The position numbers and the translations under genes are program-made. Shown one piece after another: positions 24,436 to 37,405 of a stretch of 64,000 nt of DNA (position 1 is the stretch's first letter; each line of letters opens with the position of its first letter). Location: assembly GCF_000143415.4 (NCBI RefSeq), contig NW_003314263.1, positions 3,420,451 through 3,484,450 of the forward strand, given 5' to 3'. This DNA comes from Selaginella moellendorffii. Lineage: Eukaryota; Streptophyta; Lycopodiopsida; Selaginellales; Selaginellaceae. The notes below the pieces were generated by a model, which searched no databases, had not been told where the DNA came from, and was given only the letters and a program-made list of their open reading frames with translations.

Positions 24436-25959
24436 ACTCCACCACCCATAGACGAAGTTCGATGTCCTCATCGAACGGTAAACCATTTTATAAAGTAACA
24501 CCCACATGTGTTACCATTTCCATCCTTGGCACCTAGCCAATATTTGTCAATGGTTTGGCATGGAAGGCTCACCATGCCTTCTCCATATTCGTCAATGGTT
24601 TGACACCAAAGGCTCACCATGCCTTGCCCATCCTCTAAGGAGGATTGTCTCTTCAACTTAGAGACTCACTTGACCACCTAGGGTGGTTTGCTCCTTTTTA
24701 TTGGTTCAGTTCTCGCTAAACCCGTTAGAGACACCCTCTCTAACTCAATTCCACTACTCATTCTTGAGTAGTCACAGATTCCATTGATCTACCTTTGCAT
24801 TTTGGAACGTTTACTCTTGACTTTTTGGAGTCAATTTCTTAGGTGTCTCTAACATCTTGCCTTACACATTTTGTGCAACTCCACTTCCCCTCCTAGGAAG
24901 TTCTCTACTCGAGGGCACCCTCATCCTCTTTTCTATTTTTGTGCCACCATTGGCATTACGTTCCATTTATCATTATTTGTGCTAGGGCTGTCCACGGCCC
25001 TATCTCATGGCTCCTTAGTTGCTCCCTCACTTGGAGCCTTTCCTTTGCCAAATTGGAGCACTTGGGAATCCGTCCTTGGAAGTCCACTTCTTTTTCCGCA
25101 ATCCGTTAGCACCAAACACATTAGTGTTCTTTGGCTAACTTTTCCACTTGGATTCTTTCCAATGGATTCCACGGCCCTATCTTGGGCACTCGTCTTTTGC
25201 TCCTATCCTTGGATTGTTGCACCAAACAACATAGGATCGCTACCTCCATTTTTGAGGTTTCCTTTCAATTCCATAGCAAACACTTTGCTTTGCCAAGTCC
25301 AGAGGGTGTTCACCCCTAGTACGTCTCTTTAACATTTTCTGTCGTGGGCTCTATCCACGGCCCAACTTTTTGAGACCTTCCCTTGGATCTTTTATAGAAA
25401 CTACTTTCCTTGGACTTACTATGCTATAGCATTGATATAGCTCATTTCCCTTAGGTGTTCTTCCCACTTGGTCACCTCAACCAAGCCACACCTTTATCAA
25501 TAGTTCAAATCAACACTTTGAACTATGAATCATATTCCTTAACCCAAACAAAGACTTTGTCCTTGTTTAGCCACAAGATCACCTAGTGATCTTATCTTGA
25601 CCCCTTAATAGGTCTATCAATAGGGATTAGGTCTTCCAGACCCTTCTAAGTTGTTGACTATGACCCCGGGGGCATCCCCCACACTTGGCGGTGCGCCCAA
25701 GCCAGCCCTCCCAGCCAAGGATCCATAGCAACTGAGACTGGGTGTCCCTATCTCATTCACCACGTCCTTGGTGCCCTTTGCACCAAAGTGTTCAAGTTAG
25801 ATATGCGGAGCTTTCACTCTAAGCAATCTAACCGTGCATCACGACTCCGAGGCATCCCTCGCTTGGCGGTGTGCCCAAACCAGTCTCCACACTGAGAGTC
25901 CATGACCATCGAAAAATGAGTGTCCTCATATTCCAAACCATCACCACGCCCTAGTGAGT

Positions 25960-26095
25960 TGGGACTCGAACCCAAGCACTAGAGGGTCAGGACTCGAACC
26001 CAACCTCCGTATATGCATCTACAGACTGCATCACCCAAGATGCCTGGCGTGACTCCCCATGCCGGTGCACCAACTTATACTCAAAGTGCGCTATA
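25960..26095 (-). repeat. tRNA-derived SINE-like segment, inverted copy
   Basis: The complement of two B boxes (GGACTCGAACC type) occurs in the order expected for the inverse of 18600-18750, with the same flanking family-A sequence. Confidence 0.45.
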
Positions 26096-28350
26096 GATCA
26101 CAGCTTAGGAACCTAGTTCCTTCACACTGCCAAGTCCTTTCACTTGACAAGTCTGTGATCATGCATGGATTCCTCCATGCTTGGCCCCATTGCCCACCCT
26201 TTTTGAAGTTATCACCTTCAACTAGGGTATGTGTTCCCCTGACTTGCCCATCTTGCTTTGGCAAGTCATCCGACCACTGTAACATGGTTCCTGCACAAGC
26301 GTGAAAGCCCTTGATCATTGACTTTCGTTCAAAGCCCTCTCTTTGAACACTCGGGAACTACCTCCCTAGCCTTGATAGCCTTGCCTCATGGCAAGCTTCA
26401 ATACCACGCTTCTGCTGCGCCACTCTGATTTCGTGCGTTCCTTGAACCATTTACGTTTGGCCTTTCTAGGTACTAAGCTACCTAGAATCATCTTAACCTT
26501 GAAGGAACTCTGTCCCTTAGCTTGCTAAGGCTTCCCCTTTTGCAAGCTTTCCAATTACTATATAGTCTAACATAGACAATTCCATATTTTAGACTCTCCA
26601 TGGCATCACGGTTGCTAGCGGCAACACCCTCGAGCCCCCACTTGATTCTCGACTCCCAAATGGCGTAACCAACCTTGGTTATGCCCTTCAATTCCTATGG
26701 TCTAGTTCTACCCTCATACTTCTTGCTTTTGGCTTCACACCTTTCCTTTGGTCATTCTCCTCCAGACCAGGAGGATAGCTTTGCACGTTCTATCATGCCT
26801 TAGCAAGTATTCTTAGGGATGAACTTACCCGATAGCTTAGGGAGTGGTTCCTCAATCCAGGTATGCTCACCCTATAATCCCATACACCGAGATTACGTTG
26901 TTGCTTATGGGCCTTTACATGCCCATCGCTAGCCTTGCCAAAATTCCATTTTTGGCTTTGTCCAATTCGAGTAGATAGTCTTCTCCTGTCTCCGCCACTT
27001 TAGACATTTGGATAGCACCTTCCGTAAGGGTATATCCAATTTCCTTATGCCATTAAGAAGGCTTGGGTAGCTACCTTCTACCTGTTTAACCAATTATTTT
27101 GCACCTTTTGCTTAGTTGCCTCATAGTTGTCAAGTCCTACAACTCATTGCTGGTGCTTCCACACCCCATCATTATTTAGGTCACCACACTCCAACTGCAT
27201 GCTCTGCAGCTTAGGCTATGCCATTCCCATTTCCATTGGGATTCCTTTGGCAAGGGGTTCTCATGAACCCACCAACATAGCCTCAAGGTATCACACCTTG
27301 GCACATTTGGTGTCTCCACACCATCGGCTCCACGAGCCTACCTCTATAACACTTCTTCTTTGTGTTTAAGTCTTTGCCAAGACCAATACCACTCTTTCTC
27401 ATGCCAACCATCCGTTAGCACTGCACCATAAAGGTCACACACAACTTTGTTTCAAAGTTGTTTTTTTTTTGGGAACACCCTTCCCATGACTTTAGCATGG
27501 CACATTTTGCCATCGATGAGATACCCTTTGTTCTCATCCTTGGATCCTATGATCCCCCCCATCCTTCGTGGGGTACCACACACTTCAGTCCAAATGCTTT
27601 CATCAATCCTTTAAGACTATTCCTTGACTCTACTTGAGTCATCCAGCAGTTTTGGACTTGGTTAATCCACAGATCCGTAAGGTCCTACTTGTCGGGCACT
27701 AGCTCACTGGAATACACTTCTTACATTCATGTCCTCACTCATAAGGACTATTTTCACAAGTGTTGCTCTGACACTTGATTTTGTTCTCTGGGGCAACCTT
27801 TGCCCCTTAGGACTACTTGTCTATGTGATGAGAATACCAACTCATTTCTAAGTACACCCCCAACTCCTTGGGTTGTTCCAGCATTTATTAAAGGTAGCCC
27901 TGGTTACCATTTCAAGGACTAGAGTCCTCTTCCGTATTTGACCTCCCACGGTCATTACTTCTGGTCTTACATTCATGAGCACCAACCTCAACTATATGAG
28001 GATAATCTTGTGACTCCTTTATTGCTTTGGAGTCTTTATCTTTCCCGTGATCCCAACTATAGTTGTTTACCACAACTACATTAGCCAGTTTGCTAAGTCA
28101 AACGCTCATCTGGATCACATCCTCAACTCTCTGAGGAAAACCATATATTGTTCTCAAGATCCCAAAGTCGTTCCTTTACTGGCCCCTTTTCTATCCACCA
28201 CATCGTGCCCAAGTTCATGCGTGAACTCGAGTGGAGAGCCATGTCCTCTCGACGTGCTACTCCTCAAGGATAGGCCCACTCCTAGGACCTTTCGATGCCA
28301 ATATCAATGGTGATATACTTGAGTACCAATAAAAGTCGGACTAAGGAACA

Positions 28351-28362
28351 GCTTTGATACCA
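28351..28362 (-). other. PBS of the minus-strand family-A element
   Basis: The plus strand reads GCTTTGATACCA, complement of TGGTATCAAAGC: an iMet-type PBS with one mismatch, 3 nt from the LTR boundary. Confidence 0.8.
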
Positions 28363-28365
28363 AGT

Positions 28366-30283
28366 TGTAAGCGACTAATTTTTCCATTCTACTTTAGTCA
28401 CTTAACCACACCTCCGACCATTTGGAGGAGTCTCATTCACAACCTCCATAAGTCCAATTCAGGACTTGGGACTTGCTAGCCCCAAGAATGACATCCGTGC
28501 CACTCAACCGTTGCACTTGGTCCAAGTGCTCCACGTGTCTGGTCCCATGACCGACACCCAAAGGTACCACTGATAGTTCGGCCCGTTACACTAAGGCCAT
28601 GCCCATTCACCTTTGCTGCACTGGTGGTCTAATACCACTTGCATCACAGTCCCGTCTCCCCAAGACTAGGCCATCCGTCCTGGAGTGGTCATCCCAGATC
28701 CACTCCTTAGCATCCTTAGGATGCCCACCGACAAAGGGAATAGCCTTCCCCAATATCCCTCTGCCAGCCCCCACTAAGTCCCTTTTTGCCTTTGGCCGTG
28801 TTTGCCAACACTACCACTGGATCGAGGCCCACAGGCCCGACCACTAAGTCCCACAGTCCTCTGGGACTTCCTCACCACACGACCGTGTCCTTGGTCACAC
28901 CCTAGAGGACTGCTCCTCTTCCTTTCCATAGTCTGGGCCTTTGGGACGATATTTTGGAACACCATGGCCTTACGCGAGCCACCTAGGTACTTGTAAGCTC
29001 CTGAGTTTGGACTTCCTAGGAGGTCACCCAGCCCAGTACTATTCAAAACCAAGGACGCTTAACCCCAAATATCCCAAGACCCTTAACCTGATTGGAAAAG
29101 GGGGTGCACTCTTGTTCATGGGCTCTTTCCCTCTATATTTGAACCCCTATGAATCGTCTCTCAAGTCGTTCTCTTTGGTTGCTTACAATACTTTCCTCGC
29201 CTTCCGCCCTTGGGTGCTCTAGCCATGGGCTTAGAGCGAGGTTCCATTGAGCCACGCCTGGTATCCAAGTAGGTAGTGCCACCCACACTTGGACTGGGAG
29301 CATCGGCCAGTCGATCTCCCGGGGGAACTAGAGCCGGCTCTTGAACACTTCACCAAGCTACCCCACTTGTTGGTCCGTATTCACTCTAGTCTTAGACTTT
29401 CCAGTGGTCAGTTCATCACCCAACATTGGGTCTGGCCTTTCCTGGCCAAACTGGCTCCACTGCAGTCCTCCCCCTTACTATACTTTTGGAGCTCACCAAA
29501 CCCCCCAGGGTCTGGGAGATGAACGCTTTGGGCTTTCACCCTCTCAGACTCGAACTCAGACTCGGACTCGGACTCGGACTCAGACTCGGACTTGGACTCG
29601 GACTCGGACTCGGGCTTGGTCTCGGCCTCCGCCTCGGTCTCGGTCTCGGTCCCGGTCTTGGTCTCGGTCTCGGTCTCGGTCCCGGTCTCGGTCTCGGTCT
29701 CGGTCTCAGTCTTGGTCCCGGTCTCGGTCTCGGTCTCAGTCTTGGTCCCGGTCTCGGTCTTGACCTTGGACTTCATCTCGGGTCCATCTCGGACTCCATC
29801 TCGGATTCCATCTCGGGTCCATCTCGGACTCCATCTGGGACTCCGTCTCGGTCCATCTCGGACTCCATCTCGGACTCCATCTCGGTCCATCTCGGACTCC
29901 ATCTCGGACTCTGTCTCGGTCCATCTCGGACTCTATCTCGGACTCCACTTCAGACTCCATCTCGGACTCCACCTCGGACTCCATCTCGGACTCTGTCTCG
30001 GTCCATCTCGGACTCCATCTCGGACTCCATCTTGGACTCCACCTCGGACACTTCCACGTGTCATGTGTTGGTCCTTTTTGGGTCCCTTTTTTGGAGCCTC
30101 GCTTATTGCTCGCTTCGTGCTTGTTCCTCGAGCACTTTGTTGGGAGTTCCACTCCCGCTCTCGGCCTTCCAAGTCAGAGCTTTTAGTCCAAACGTGTTAC
30201 ACTCGTTTGGCTTTCACTTCGGCCACTATCACGTGGCACCATTTCCAGCTCCACTTTGGGGCCTAGGGATTTTGTGTCTCATA
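28366..30283 (-). repeat. 5' LTR of the minus-strand family-A element, with TRIM insertion
   Basis: 1918 bp including the 196-bp 5S-bearing insertion at 28992-29187. The minisatellite spans about 29550-30045. Deleting the insertion restores the CCTAGGTACTTTCCTCGCC seen at the same place in the other LTR (about 23325-23343). Confidence 0.9.
28992..29187 (-). mobile_element. Cassandra-like TRIM solo LTR carrying a 5S rRNA-derived segment
   Basis: A 196-bp insertion into a family-A LTR has TGTAAGC/GCTTACA ends and flanking pentamers GTACT and ATACT (one mismatch). On the minus strand, about 29063-29009 contains GGTTAAGCGTCCTTGG, AGTACTGGGCTGGGTGACC and TCCTAGGAAGTCC. These line up in order and spacing with the A-box, intermediate element and C-box of plant 5S rRNA genes. 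That combination (short TG..CA LTR, 5S promoter inside) is diagnostic of Cassandra TRIMs. The solo state implies LTR recombination. It is not a functional 5S gene, as the 5S ends are missing. Confidence 0.85.
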
Positions 30284-30741
30284 GGTCGGCCATGCCCAAC
30301 CTACCCACACTATCCCTACTATACATTTGGAACCCCCCACAGCCCCGCCCCCCTCCTGCCCCCCCCCACCCCGGGACTAAAACAAAACTAACAAAGGGCA
30401 TGATAGTGAGGGTGTTTGGCAGACACGGTAAGCTATTATCTAGCGAATATTGAGGGACCAATTTTAATATCACGGGGGTTCTTGATACTAGCAAGTGCAA
30501 GCCAATGACTCAAGTTTCTCAAACTAGGCTGAGTATGCTTAGCAAGAAACACATAGGGTTCCTACCTTATGTTTATCCAATCTAAGTACATAGTCATTGA
30601 CCAGTTTCTCAACTACCTCAAGTGGGAAACTAATAATGGGTCCAACAATACCAACCTCCTGCCGTCGTGGTAGTAAGGAAAGAATATCTGAAAGAACTAG
30701 ATGATAAGTAACTTTCGATACCCAAAGTCACATTCGCGACA

Positions 30742-30753
30742 CTCTCCCCCCTT
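30742..30753 (-). other. Polypurine tract of the family-B element
   Basis: The plus strand CTCTCCCCCCTT is the complement of AAGGGGGGAGAG, directly abutting the LTR start TGTCGCGAATG on the minus strand. This is a textbook second-strand priming site. Confidence 0.85.
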
Positions 30754-33482
30754 AGGAAAGATCGACGTCCTCGTCGATGCATACTCCAGTCTAGAATACC
30801 GCCAAGGAAACAACTCTAGAAAAGTTCATAGTATTCACACTATATGAGAAATGCACCAACTTAAATGAGTTAAGAGGCAACCTCTTTGTCTAACACGGAT
30901 GCACTACCAGCTTAGACATCTTCTGGCCGTCGTTGACAAGGAAATGACCAACAAAGTTAGCCACCCTTGCTGCTCTAGTTGTCACCTAGCTTACAAAAGT
31001 GTGATATGCCCCTGCCCGCAAGTGGCATAGAGAGAGAAGCTAGAGGCCCTAACCCTCATGAGTAAAGAAACCAAACCCGTCGATAAGGTTTAGATAGACT
31101 ACTATAAACAGGCAGTTAGAGTTGTTTACATGGTCACGCCCTTTTAATGGAATAAGAAACATCGACAGAGAGGCGGGTTATGTGACTTGTTGATAATAGT
31201 TACCCCATGACTAGAGATTTCACCATGCACACGAAGTGCTGAAGCCATTTTGCATATACTGGCCCAAACTCAAAGATCAAGAGATGAACAATATCAAAGT
31301 CATCAGACAATGATATCTTAGAGTCTTTATTATTAGTGAATAAATCTTAGATGAGAACACAAAAGTATTCTAAGTAAGTTATCATTCGAGAAACTAGTAT
31401 TATAGTAGATAGGAACCACCAAGATCATCATAATTGGTAAACACAGGAATCACCATCCAACAAAATTCAATAGCAAGTATATCATCAAGTAAACTCAATG
31501 ATGAAACTTAACTACCGAAGATAGCAGATAGTATGCCAAACAACTTACTAAAGATAACTCAAAGAACACAAAGTATCATTGACTGACAAGCACAATGCTC
31601 GCGAATGTATCACCCAAAGGAAAGAACATCCAACCTATCAAGACTAACTCAAATAATAATCAACATAATAGAATGAATGCGGTAAGACCAATAAACACCC
31701 ATTCATGCCAACTATCACAAAAGCCAATCTGAACAGATCCCAGTCAACAATACCAATGAACTAGAGTTGCTCAAGCAAGCATCGGCAACATCTTACTAAT
31801 GTCTCAAACCTAAGAGACCAATCCAAGGCAAACCACAAATAACATGTGGTATTGCAAAAAGCTATAAATCATCAAAGAGAACAACTAACCATCATGAAAG
31901 ATCATTAATCATCCCATCAATACAGAGATACATAATCATCGTTAAAGAAAGAATCTACTATCCCGAAGAATAGCAACTCAGTCTATATTAACAATAATCA
32001 AGCAAAACTCTTAACAAGGATAATCAATTATCTTAGATGATAGTCAATCATCACCAATGATTACTAGATGCAAAAGCTAACTTCAACATCGAAGTTAATG
32101 AGCCAAAAATGCCTTCCCCAACAACTTTTAACTAATGGAACAATGAGCATCAAACTTAAAGAACCAAAATCGTGAAGAAGTCTATAGCTAAGTCTTGCCT
32201 AACAATGATCACAAGTTTCGCATGAGCTAACTTCAATGCTAAAGAAGAAATTATGGTACAAACCACAATATTTTGCTCAACACATTTATAAGTTAAACTT
32301 CATAATGCCAAAGCTAATGGAGAGCATATCCGCATCAATCCAAAAGCCAAGCACAACGAAGTTATGCTTAACAAGTGATTATCAAACCGATCCTCCATGA
32401 ATCCATAGACATAACTCACTTTAAAAGAAGTACAAGAAGAATCACCAATGATCAATATATCCCAACTCAAATCCTATAAGGATTCAAACATTTCAATATC
32501 AAACACTAACTCTTCCACTTATAGAGTTAGTATAGTGCATGACTAAATCACTTTTCAAGGAGAAGCTCAAAGCTCAACCCCTACTATATAATCTCGTCTA
32601 GAACACAACTAACTCAAACTTGCTATTCAATTCATTTGAACGTCAACATAGTTGCTAACTAACAAATGCATGAATGTTAATAACACAAAGCTACAACCAA
32701 ATCATCAACACTATCTCTATCAAGACTAATGAAACTCAATATCAATCCTAAGGATAAACATCTCATCTCACTTGAATCTCAACATCAATAATATCAATGA
32801 CAAGGCATCACTTCAATGCCATCAACACCATAACAAAGCTAGAAGAAAGCAAGAGTGAATCACCACCTAAAACTCTTTAGCAACTAAGCTAACCAAAGTC
32901 GAAGATTCTATACTCAGTATCCAAGACCAGTTCTTCAATAATATTCAGCTATAGATAACACTTCATTAAGGAGTGAATCACCACATCCAAGACTCAATGA
33001 AATCCAACACTACAAACTAAACGCAACCAAATGATATCAATAGAGGTAGAGTTGATATGCCAACATGGAAAACCCATGTAACTGTAACGACACGATCCTT
33101 TGCAACACCATCTGGTAAAGCAAGCACATCATTGCTAAATCATCATCAAGTGAAGCAAGTGTCAAACAGTCCTCAACAAAGTCTACAAACAATCACTAGT
33201 CGCAAAGCAACCAACAATTACTTTTCAACTTGCCTTTCACAAGACCTAAACACTAAGCTCACATCATTGAGTCATATACTTGTCTAACATGAACGTAATA
33301 CCCCAGGTATGAGATAAAAGTTCATGGACAAGCACAAACTAAATGACCACTCAAATCTAACTCAACCACGATAAGCTCACCAACACGTTTAGCCAATAGC
33401 TCTAAGCATGCCTTGAAGAGGCTAGCTATGCATGATCATCACTCAGTCGAAACTAAAGTAAAGACCATGAAATGGACTCATA

Positions 33483-35419
33483 TGTGAGACATAAAATCCC
33501 TAGGCCCCAAAGTGGAGCCGGAAGGGTGCCATGTGGTAGTGGCCAAAGCGAAAGCCAAACGAGCATAACACGTTTGGACTAAAAGCTCTGACTTGAAAGG
33601 TCGAGAGCGGGAGTGGAACTCCCAACAAAGTGCTCGAGGAGCAAGCATGAAGCGAGCAATAAGCAAGGCTCCAAAAAGGGACCCAAAAGGACCAACACAT
33701 GACACGTGGAAGTGTCCAAGATGGAATCCGAGATGGAGTCCAAGATGGACCGAGATGGAGTCTGAGATGGACCGAGACGGAGTCCGAGATGGAGTCCGAG
33801 ATGGACCGAGATGGACCGAGATGGAGTCCAAGATGGAGACCGAGATGGAGTCCAAGATGGAGACCGAGATGGACCTGAGATGGAGTCCGAGATGGACCCA
33901 AGATGGAATCCGAGATGGACTTGAGATGGAATCCGAGGTCGAGACCGAGACCGCGACCAAGACCAGGACCGAGACTAGGCCCGAGACCGGGACCGAGACC
34001 AAGACTGAGACGGAGATCAGGGCCGAGACTGAGGCCGAGTCCGAGTCCGAGTCTGAGTCTGAGTTCAAGTCTGAGAGGGTGAAAGCCCAAAGCGTTCGTC
34101 TCCCAGACCCTAGGGGGTTTGGTGAGCTCCAAAAGTATAGTAGGGGGAGGACTGCAGTGGAGCCAATTTGGCCTAGGAAGGCTGTACCCAATATTGGGTG
34201 ATGAGTTGCCCACTGGGCAGTCCAAGACTAGAGTGAACACGGACCGACAAGTGGGGTAGCTTGGTGAAGTGTTCAAGAGCCGACTCTAGTTCCCCCGGGA
34301 GATCGACTGGCCGATGCTCCCAGTCCAAGTGTGGGTGGCACTACCTATCAAGACCCCCAACAAGATCAAGACTAGAAAATGCAAAAGACAAAGAGAAAAG
34401 CTAGTGAATAACAAAGAAAAGGCCTTAGACTGGTGTTGATTCAGATTGTGGAGAAATGGAACAAGGCTAACCTATATATACTATAGGTTGATGAAGCTCC
34501 ACCACTCTTAGATCGAGGACGGCCTAAATATAGTTGAGGTTGAGGAGGCGCCACATCATCATCAGGAATCTGGCTCGAGACTCAAGAATCGTACAGGAAA
34601 TCAGAGAGTCAGGAATAAGGAAGTGTCTCGAGAGTCAGGAATGTGGTCTGCAGGTCAGGAATCCAGTGAGAGTCAGGAATGTGGCAAGAATTGGGGGATT
34701 CCTGACACTACCTACTTGGATACCTAGCATGGCTCAACAGAACCTTGCTCTAAGCCCATGGCTAGAGCACCCAAAGGCGGAAGGTGGGGAGAGTACCCAC
34801 GAGGCTCGCATAAAGCCATGGTGTTCCGAAATGTTGCCCCAAAGTCCCAGATTGTGAAAAGGAGGAGGAGCCATCCTCTAGTGTAGTGACTAAGGATATG
34901 GTCACATGGTGAGGAAGTCCCAAAGGACAATGGATTTAGTGGCCGGGCTTGCAGGCCTTGATCTAGTGGTAGTGTTGGGGAACATGGCCATGGACAGAAA
35001 AGGGACTTGGTAGGAACTAACAAAGGGATATTGGGGAAGGCTATTCCCCATGTCTGTGGGCATCCTAAGGATGCTAAGGAGTGGATCTGGGATGACCACT
35101 CCAGGACGGATGGCCTAGTCTTGGGGAGACGGGACTGTGATGCAAGTGGTATTAGACCACCAGTGCAGCAAAGGTGAATGGGCATGGCCTTAGTGTAACG
35201 GGCCGAACTATCAGTGGTACCTTTGGGTGTCGGTCATGGGACCAGACACGTGGAGCACTTGGACCAAGTGCAACGGTTGAGTGGCACGGATGTCATTCTT
35301 GGGGCTAGCAAGTCCCCAAGTTCGGAATAGGACTTATGGAGGTTGTGAGTGAGACTCCTCAAAGTGGTCAGAGGTGTGGTTAAGTGACTAAAGTAGAATG
35401 GAAAATTTAGTCTCTTACA
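33483..35419 (+). mobile_element. Family-A solo LTR with exact TSD TCATA
   Basis: It runs TGTGAGACATAAAATCCC...AGTCTCTTACA, flanked by TCATA at 33478-33482 and 35420-35424. The minisatellite (about 33715-34080) is shorter and more degenerate than in 14323-21976. A 358-bp MITE interrupts it at 34348-34705. It sits within the internal region of the family-B element. Confidence 0.92.
34348..34705 (+). mobile_element. Mutator-type MITE with exact 9-bp TSD
   Basis: The 358-bp insertion is flanked by CACTACCTA at 34339-34347 and 34706-34714, while uninterrupted family-A LTRs have this 9-mer once. Terminal inverted repeats are imperfect: TCAAGACCCCCAA at the left, TCAGGAATCCCCCAA as the complement of the right end. 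The right half holds several AGTCAGGAAT-type subterminal repeats. Nine-bp TSDs characterise Mutator-like elements. It has no coding capacity. Confidence 0.8.
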
Positions 35420-37391
35420 TCATATTGGTACACAACCTCCTCATAGACAAAGCTATAGTACGGGTACTAACATCTCAACCTCTAACAACTAAGTTGAAAA
35501 TCACTATCCTTAGCCAATGCACAGGGCCACCAAGACCAAATCAAAATTAGTGAGAGCTCACTACTCTCATAGAGTTTAATGAAATGCAAAATGCAACTTG
35601 CTACCAAGCATAATGCTATGAAAGAATGACACAAAGGTCACCTTTCTAGAAAAGTGCAATGGCCACTTTTCTACACCAAATCTAAACTCTATCCAACTCA
35701 ATTGCCTTAGCCCCAAAGTCAGCATCCCTTTTGGGTCGCATTATACAAACTACCTACTAAGGTTTAGGCTAACTGAGATCAACTCCAAACCCCTTCACTA
35801 GTTTATACTAGCTTACAAAAACGGAATGGTTTTCGGGCAAAGTGATCAACAGATCAGCCATTGGAAAAGTCTAAGAAAATTTATGGAAAAATTTTTCATC
35901 CTAAAGAAAGAATAACTCTAAGTCTAGGAATACAAACTTTCAAGACTCGATCAACTTCCTCCTACCAACAACTTCATATAGGTTCACCTCAACACAAATT
36001 CTTATGACCCATAGTATGCTTAAACCTCAAACATCTTCTTGTCCATACTTCTGACATCCAACACTGATATTCGCAAAATGCAAAGTGAACATTCAAGGCT
36101 TGATCACGAAGACCACATCTCCAGATATCCACATTGCACTAACACTCTTCTTCAACCACCTTCAAGATCTAATGTAAAGCTAATACACTAACAAGAAAAA
36201 TGACATGGAAAATCAAGCTTTAAGGAAAATTTCTCATTACTCGAAATAACAATGCCACTTCCACTAACACAAGTGCTAGTGATGTCAATGCTTCAACTAC
36301 ACACCTTCTCCATCCAACAATCTACTCTAAGTGTTAACGGATCAACCGATGAGCTATTGGATATGATATAAGTATCACAATGACTTGATCATCAATTGAG
36401 CAACACCACGAGCAATGCCCATATCATTATTTCAAAGGTTTATATGATTATCAAGTGCTAACTCAACTTGACAAAATGCAACATAAATGCCACACCCCAC
36501 CGATAGAGATTTACAACACTTAACACCACTAACTTTTGTTCACAACATGGACAAGCTCATGCCACTCTCTTTCTGACCAAACTCAACACTAATCCAACAC
36601 TAAGCTACTCAAGGAGCAATAGCAAGGTTCCCCGGAAAAGAATTGAGCATTGCAATTCAAGTCTTTCAATAGCAAGCCTAGACAAAATGGTATAGCATTT
36701 CACTGCTATCCATCCCATGACTCACCATTTGTAAAACCATCATTTCCAATATGCATCAAGGTAGGGACTCTTGATTGCATAATGTGAACACGAGTAATGA
36801 GTCAACACCTCGTTGCGAATCATCTCTCTTAGAAGAGAAGATGATTTACGTGTTTGATCCTTTGTCCTTGACAACTCTCTTTTTGGTCTCATCTTTAACT
36901 AAACCTCAAGCTTGCTTTCGCATTGCCTTCAGTTCGATCCAAGAAAAGTTTATGAGAGAGCACAGCAATGATTACTTGAATCAATAAACTCATCCCTATA
37001 GTTTTGATTGATCCACTTGTAATCATGCCTAGGAAGGACCCACTAGTTCCATGCTAAACAGCTATAGACCAGCCTATTTGCCACTCATAGCAAACCCCAG
37101 GAAGGTTTACTTTCACCCATGGTACAAAGAACAACTCATGGAACCACCAATAGGCCAATATTAATCCTGCCAACTCAAAGTGTAATCTTGAGTTGCTAAT
37201 GTGCCTCACTCACGAGCCCAAGTGCAAACTCTTGCATCATAAAGTACAACAAGGTAACTAAATCCATACCCAAGGAACGATTGTGAAGCCTTACATTCAA
37301 ATGTGTACCCACTTGAATCTTCATTTTCATCTCTACGTATGCAACGAGACTAGTTGCCCAATCTCATTGTATAATACTCGCTAAGACTCAT

Positions 37392-37403
37392 CCTCTGATA
37401 CCA
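37392..37403 (-). other. PBS of the family-B element
   Basis: The plus strand CCTCTGATACCA is the complement of TGGTATCAGAGG: the iMet-type PBS with one end mismatch, 2 nt from the LTR end. Confidence 0.85.
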
Positions 37404-37405
37404 AA

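Larger units (their letters stand above)
22709..30283 (-). mobile_element. Complete family-A element in minus orientation, exact TSD GGTCG
   Basis: It starts TGTAAGCGACTAA and ends TTTGTGTCTCATA. GGTCG precedes it at 22704-22708 and follows it at 30284-30288. The minus-strand 5' LTR is 28366-30283, the PBS 28351-28362, the internal region 28365-24436, and the 3' LTR 24435-22709. The internal region is collinear with the inverse of 16143-20244 and likewise lacks coding capacity. Removing the element restores a family-B LTR (ATGCCTCAGGTTGGTCG then GCCATGCCCAAC) as at 37880-37910. More substitutions separate its LTRs than those of the 14323-21976 copy, so it is probably older. Confidence 0.92.

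Noticed and set aside
24871-25332. 153-codon ORF in the family-A internal region
   Set aside because: Not preserved as an ORF of that length in the inverse segment of the second family-A copy (about 19358-19684 is shorter), and no gag or pol motif.
29009-29063. A functional 5S rRNA gene
   Set aside because: Only the promoter-bearing middle and 3' part is similar, and it lies inside a TG..CA insertion with a TSD, so it is an LTR component.
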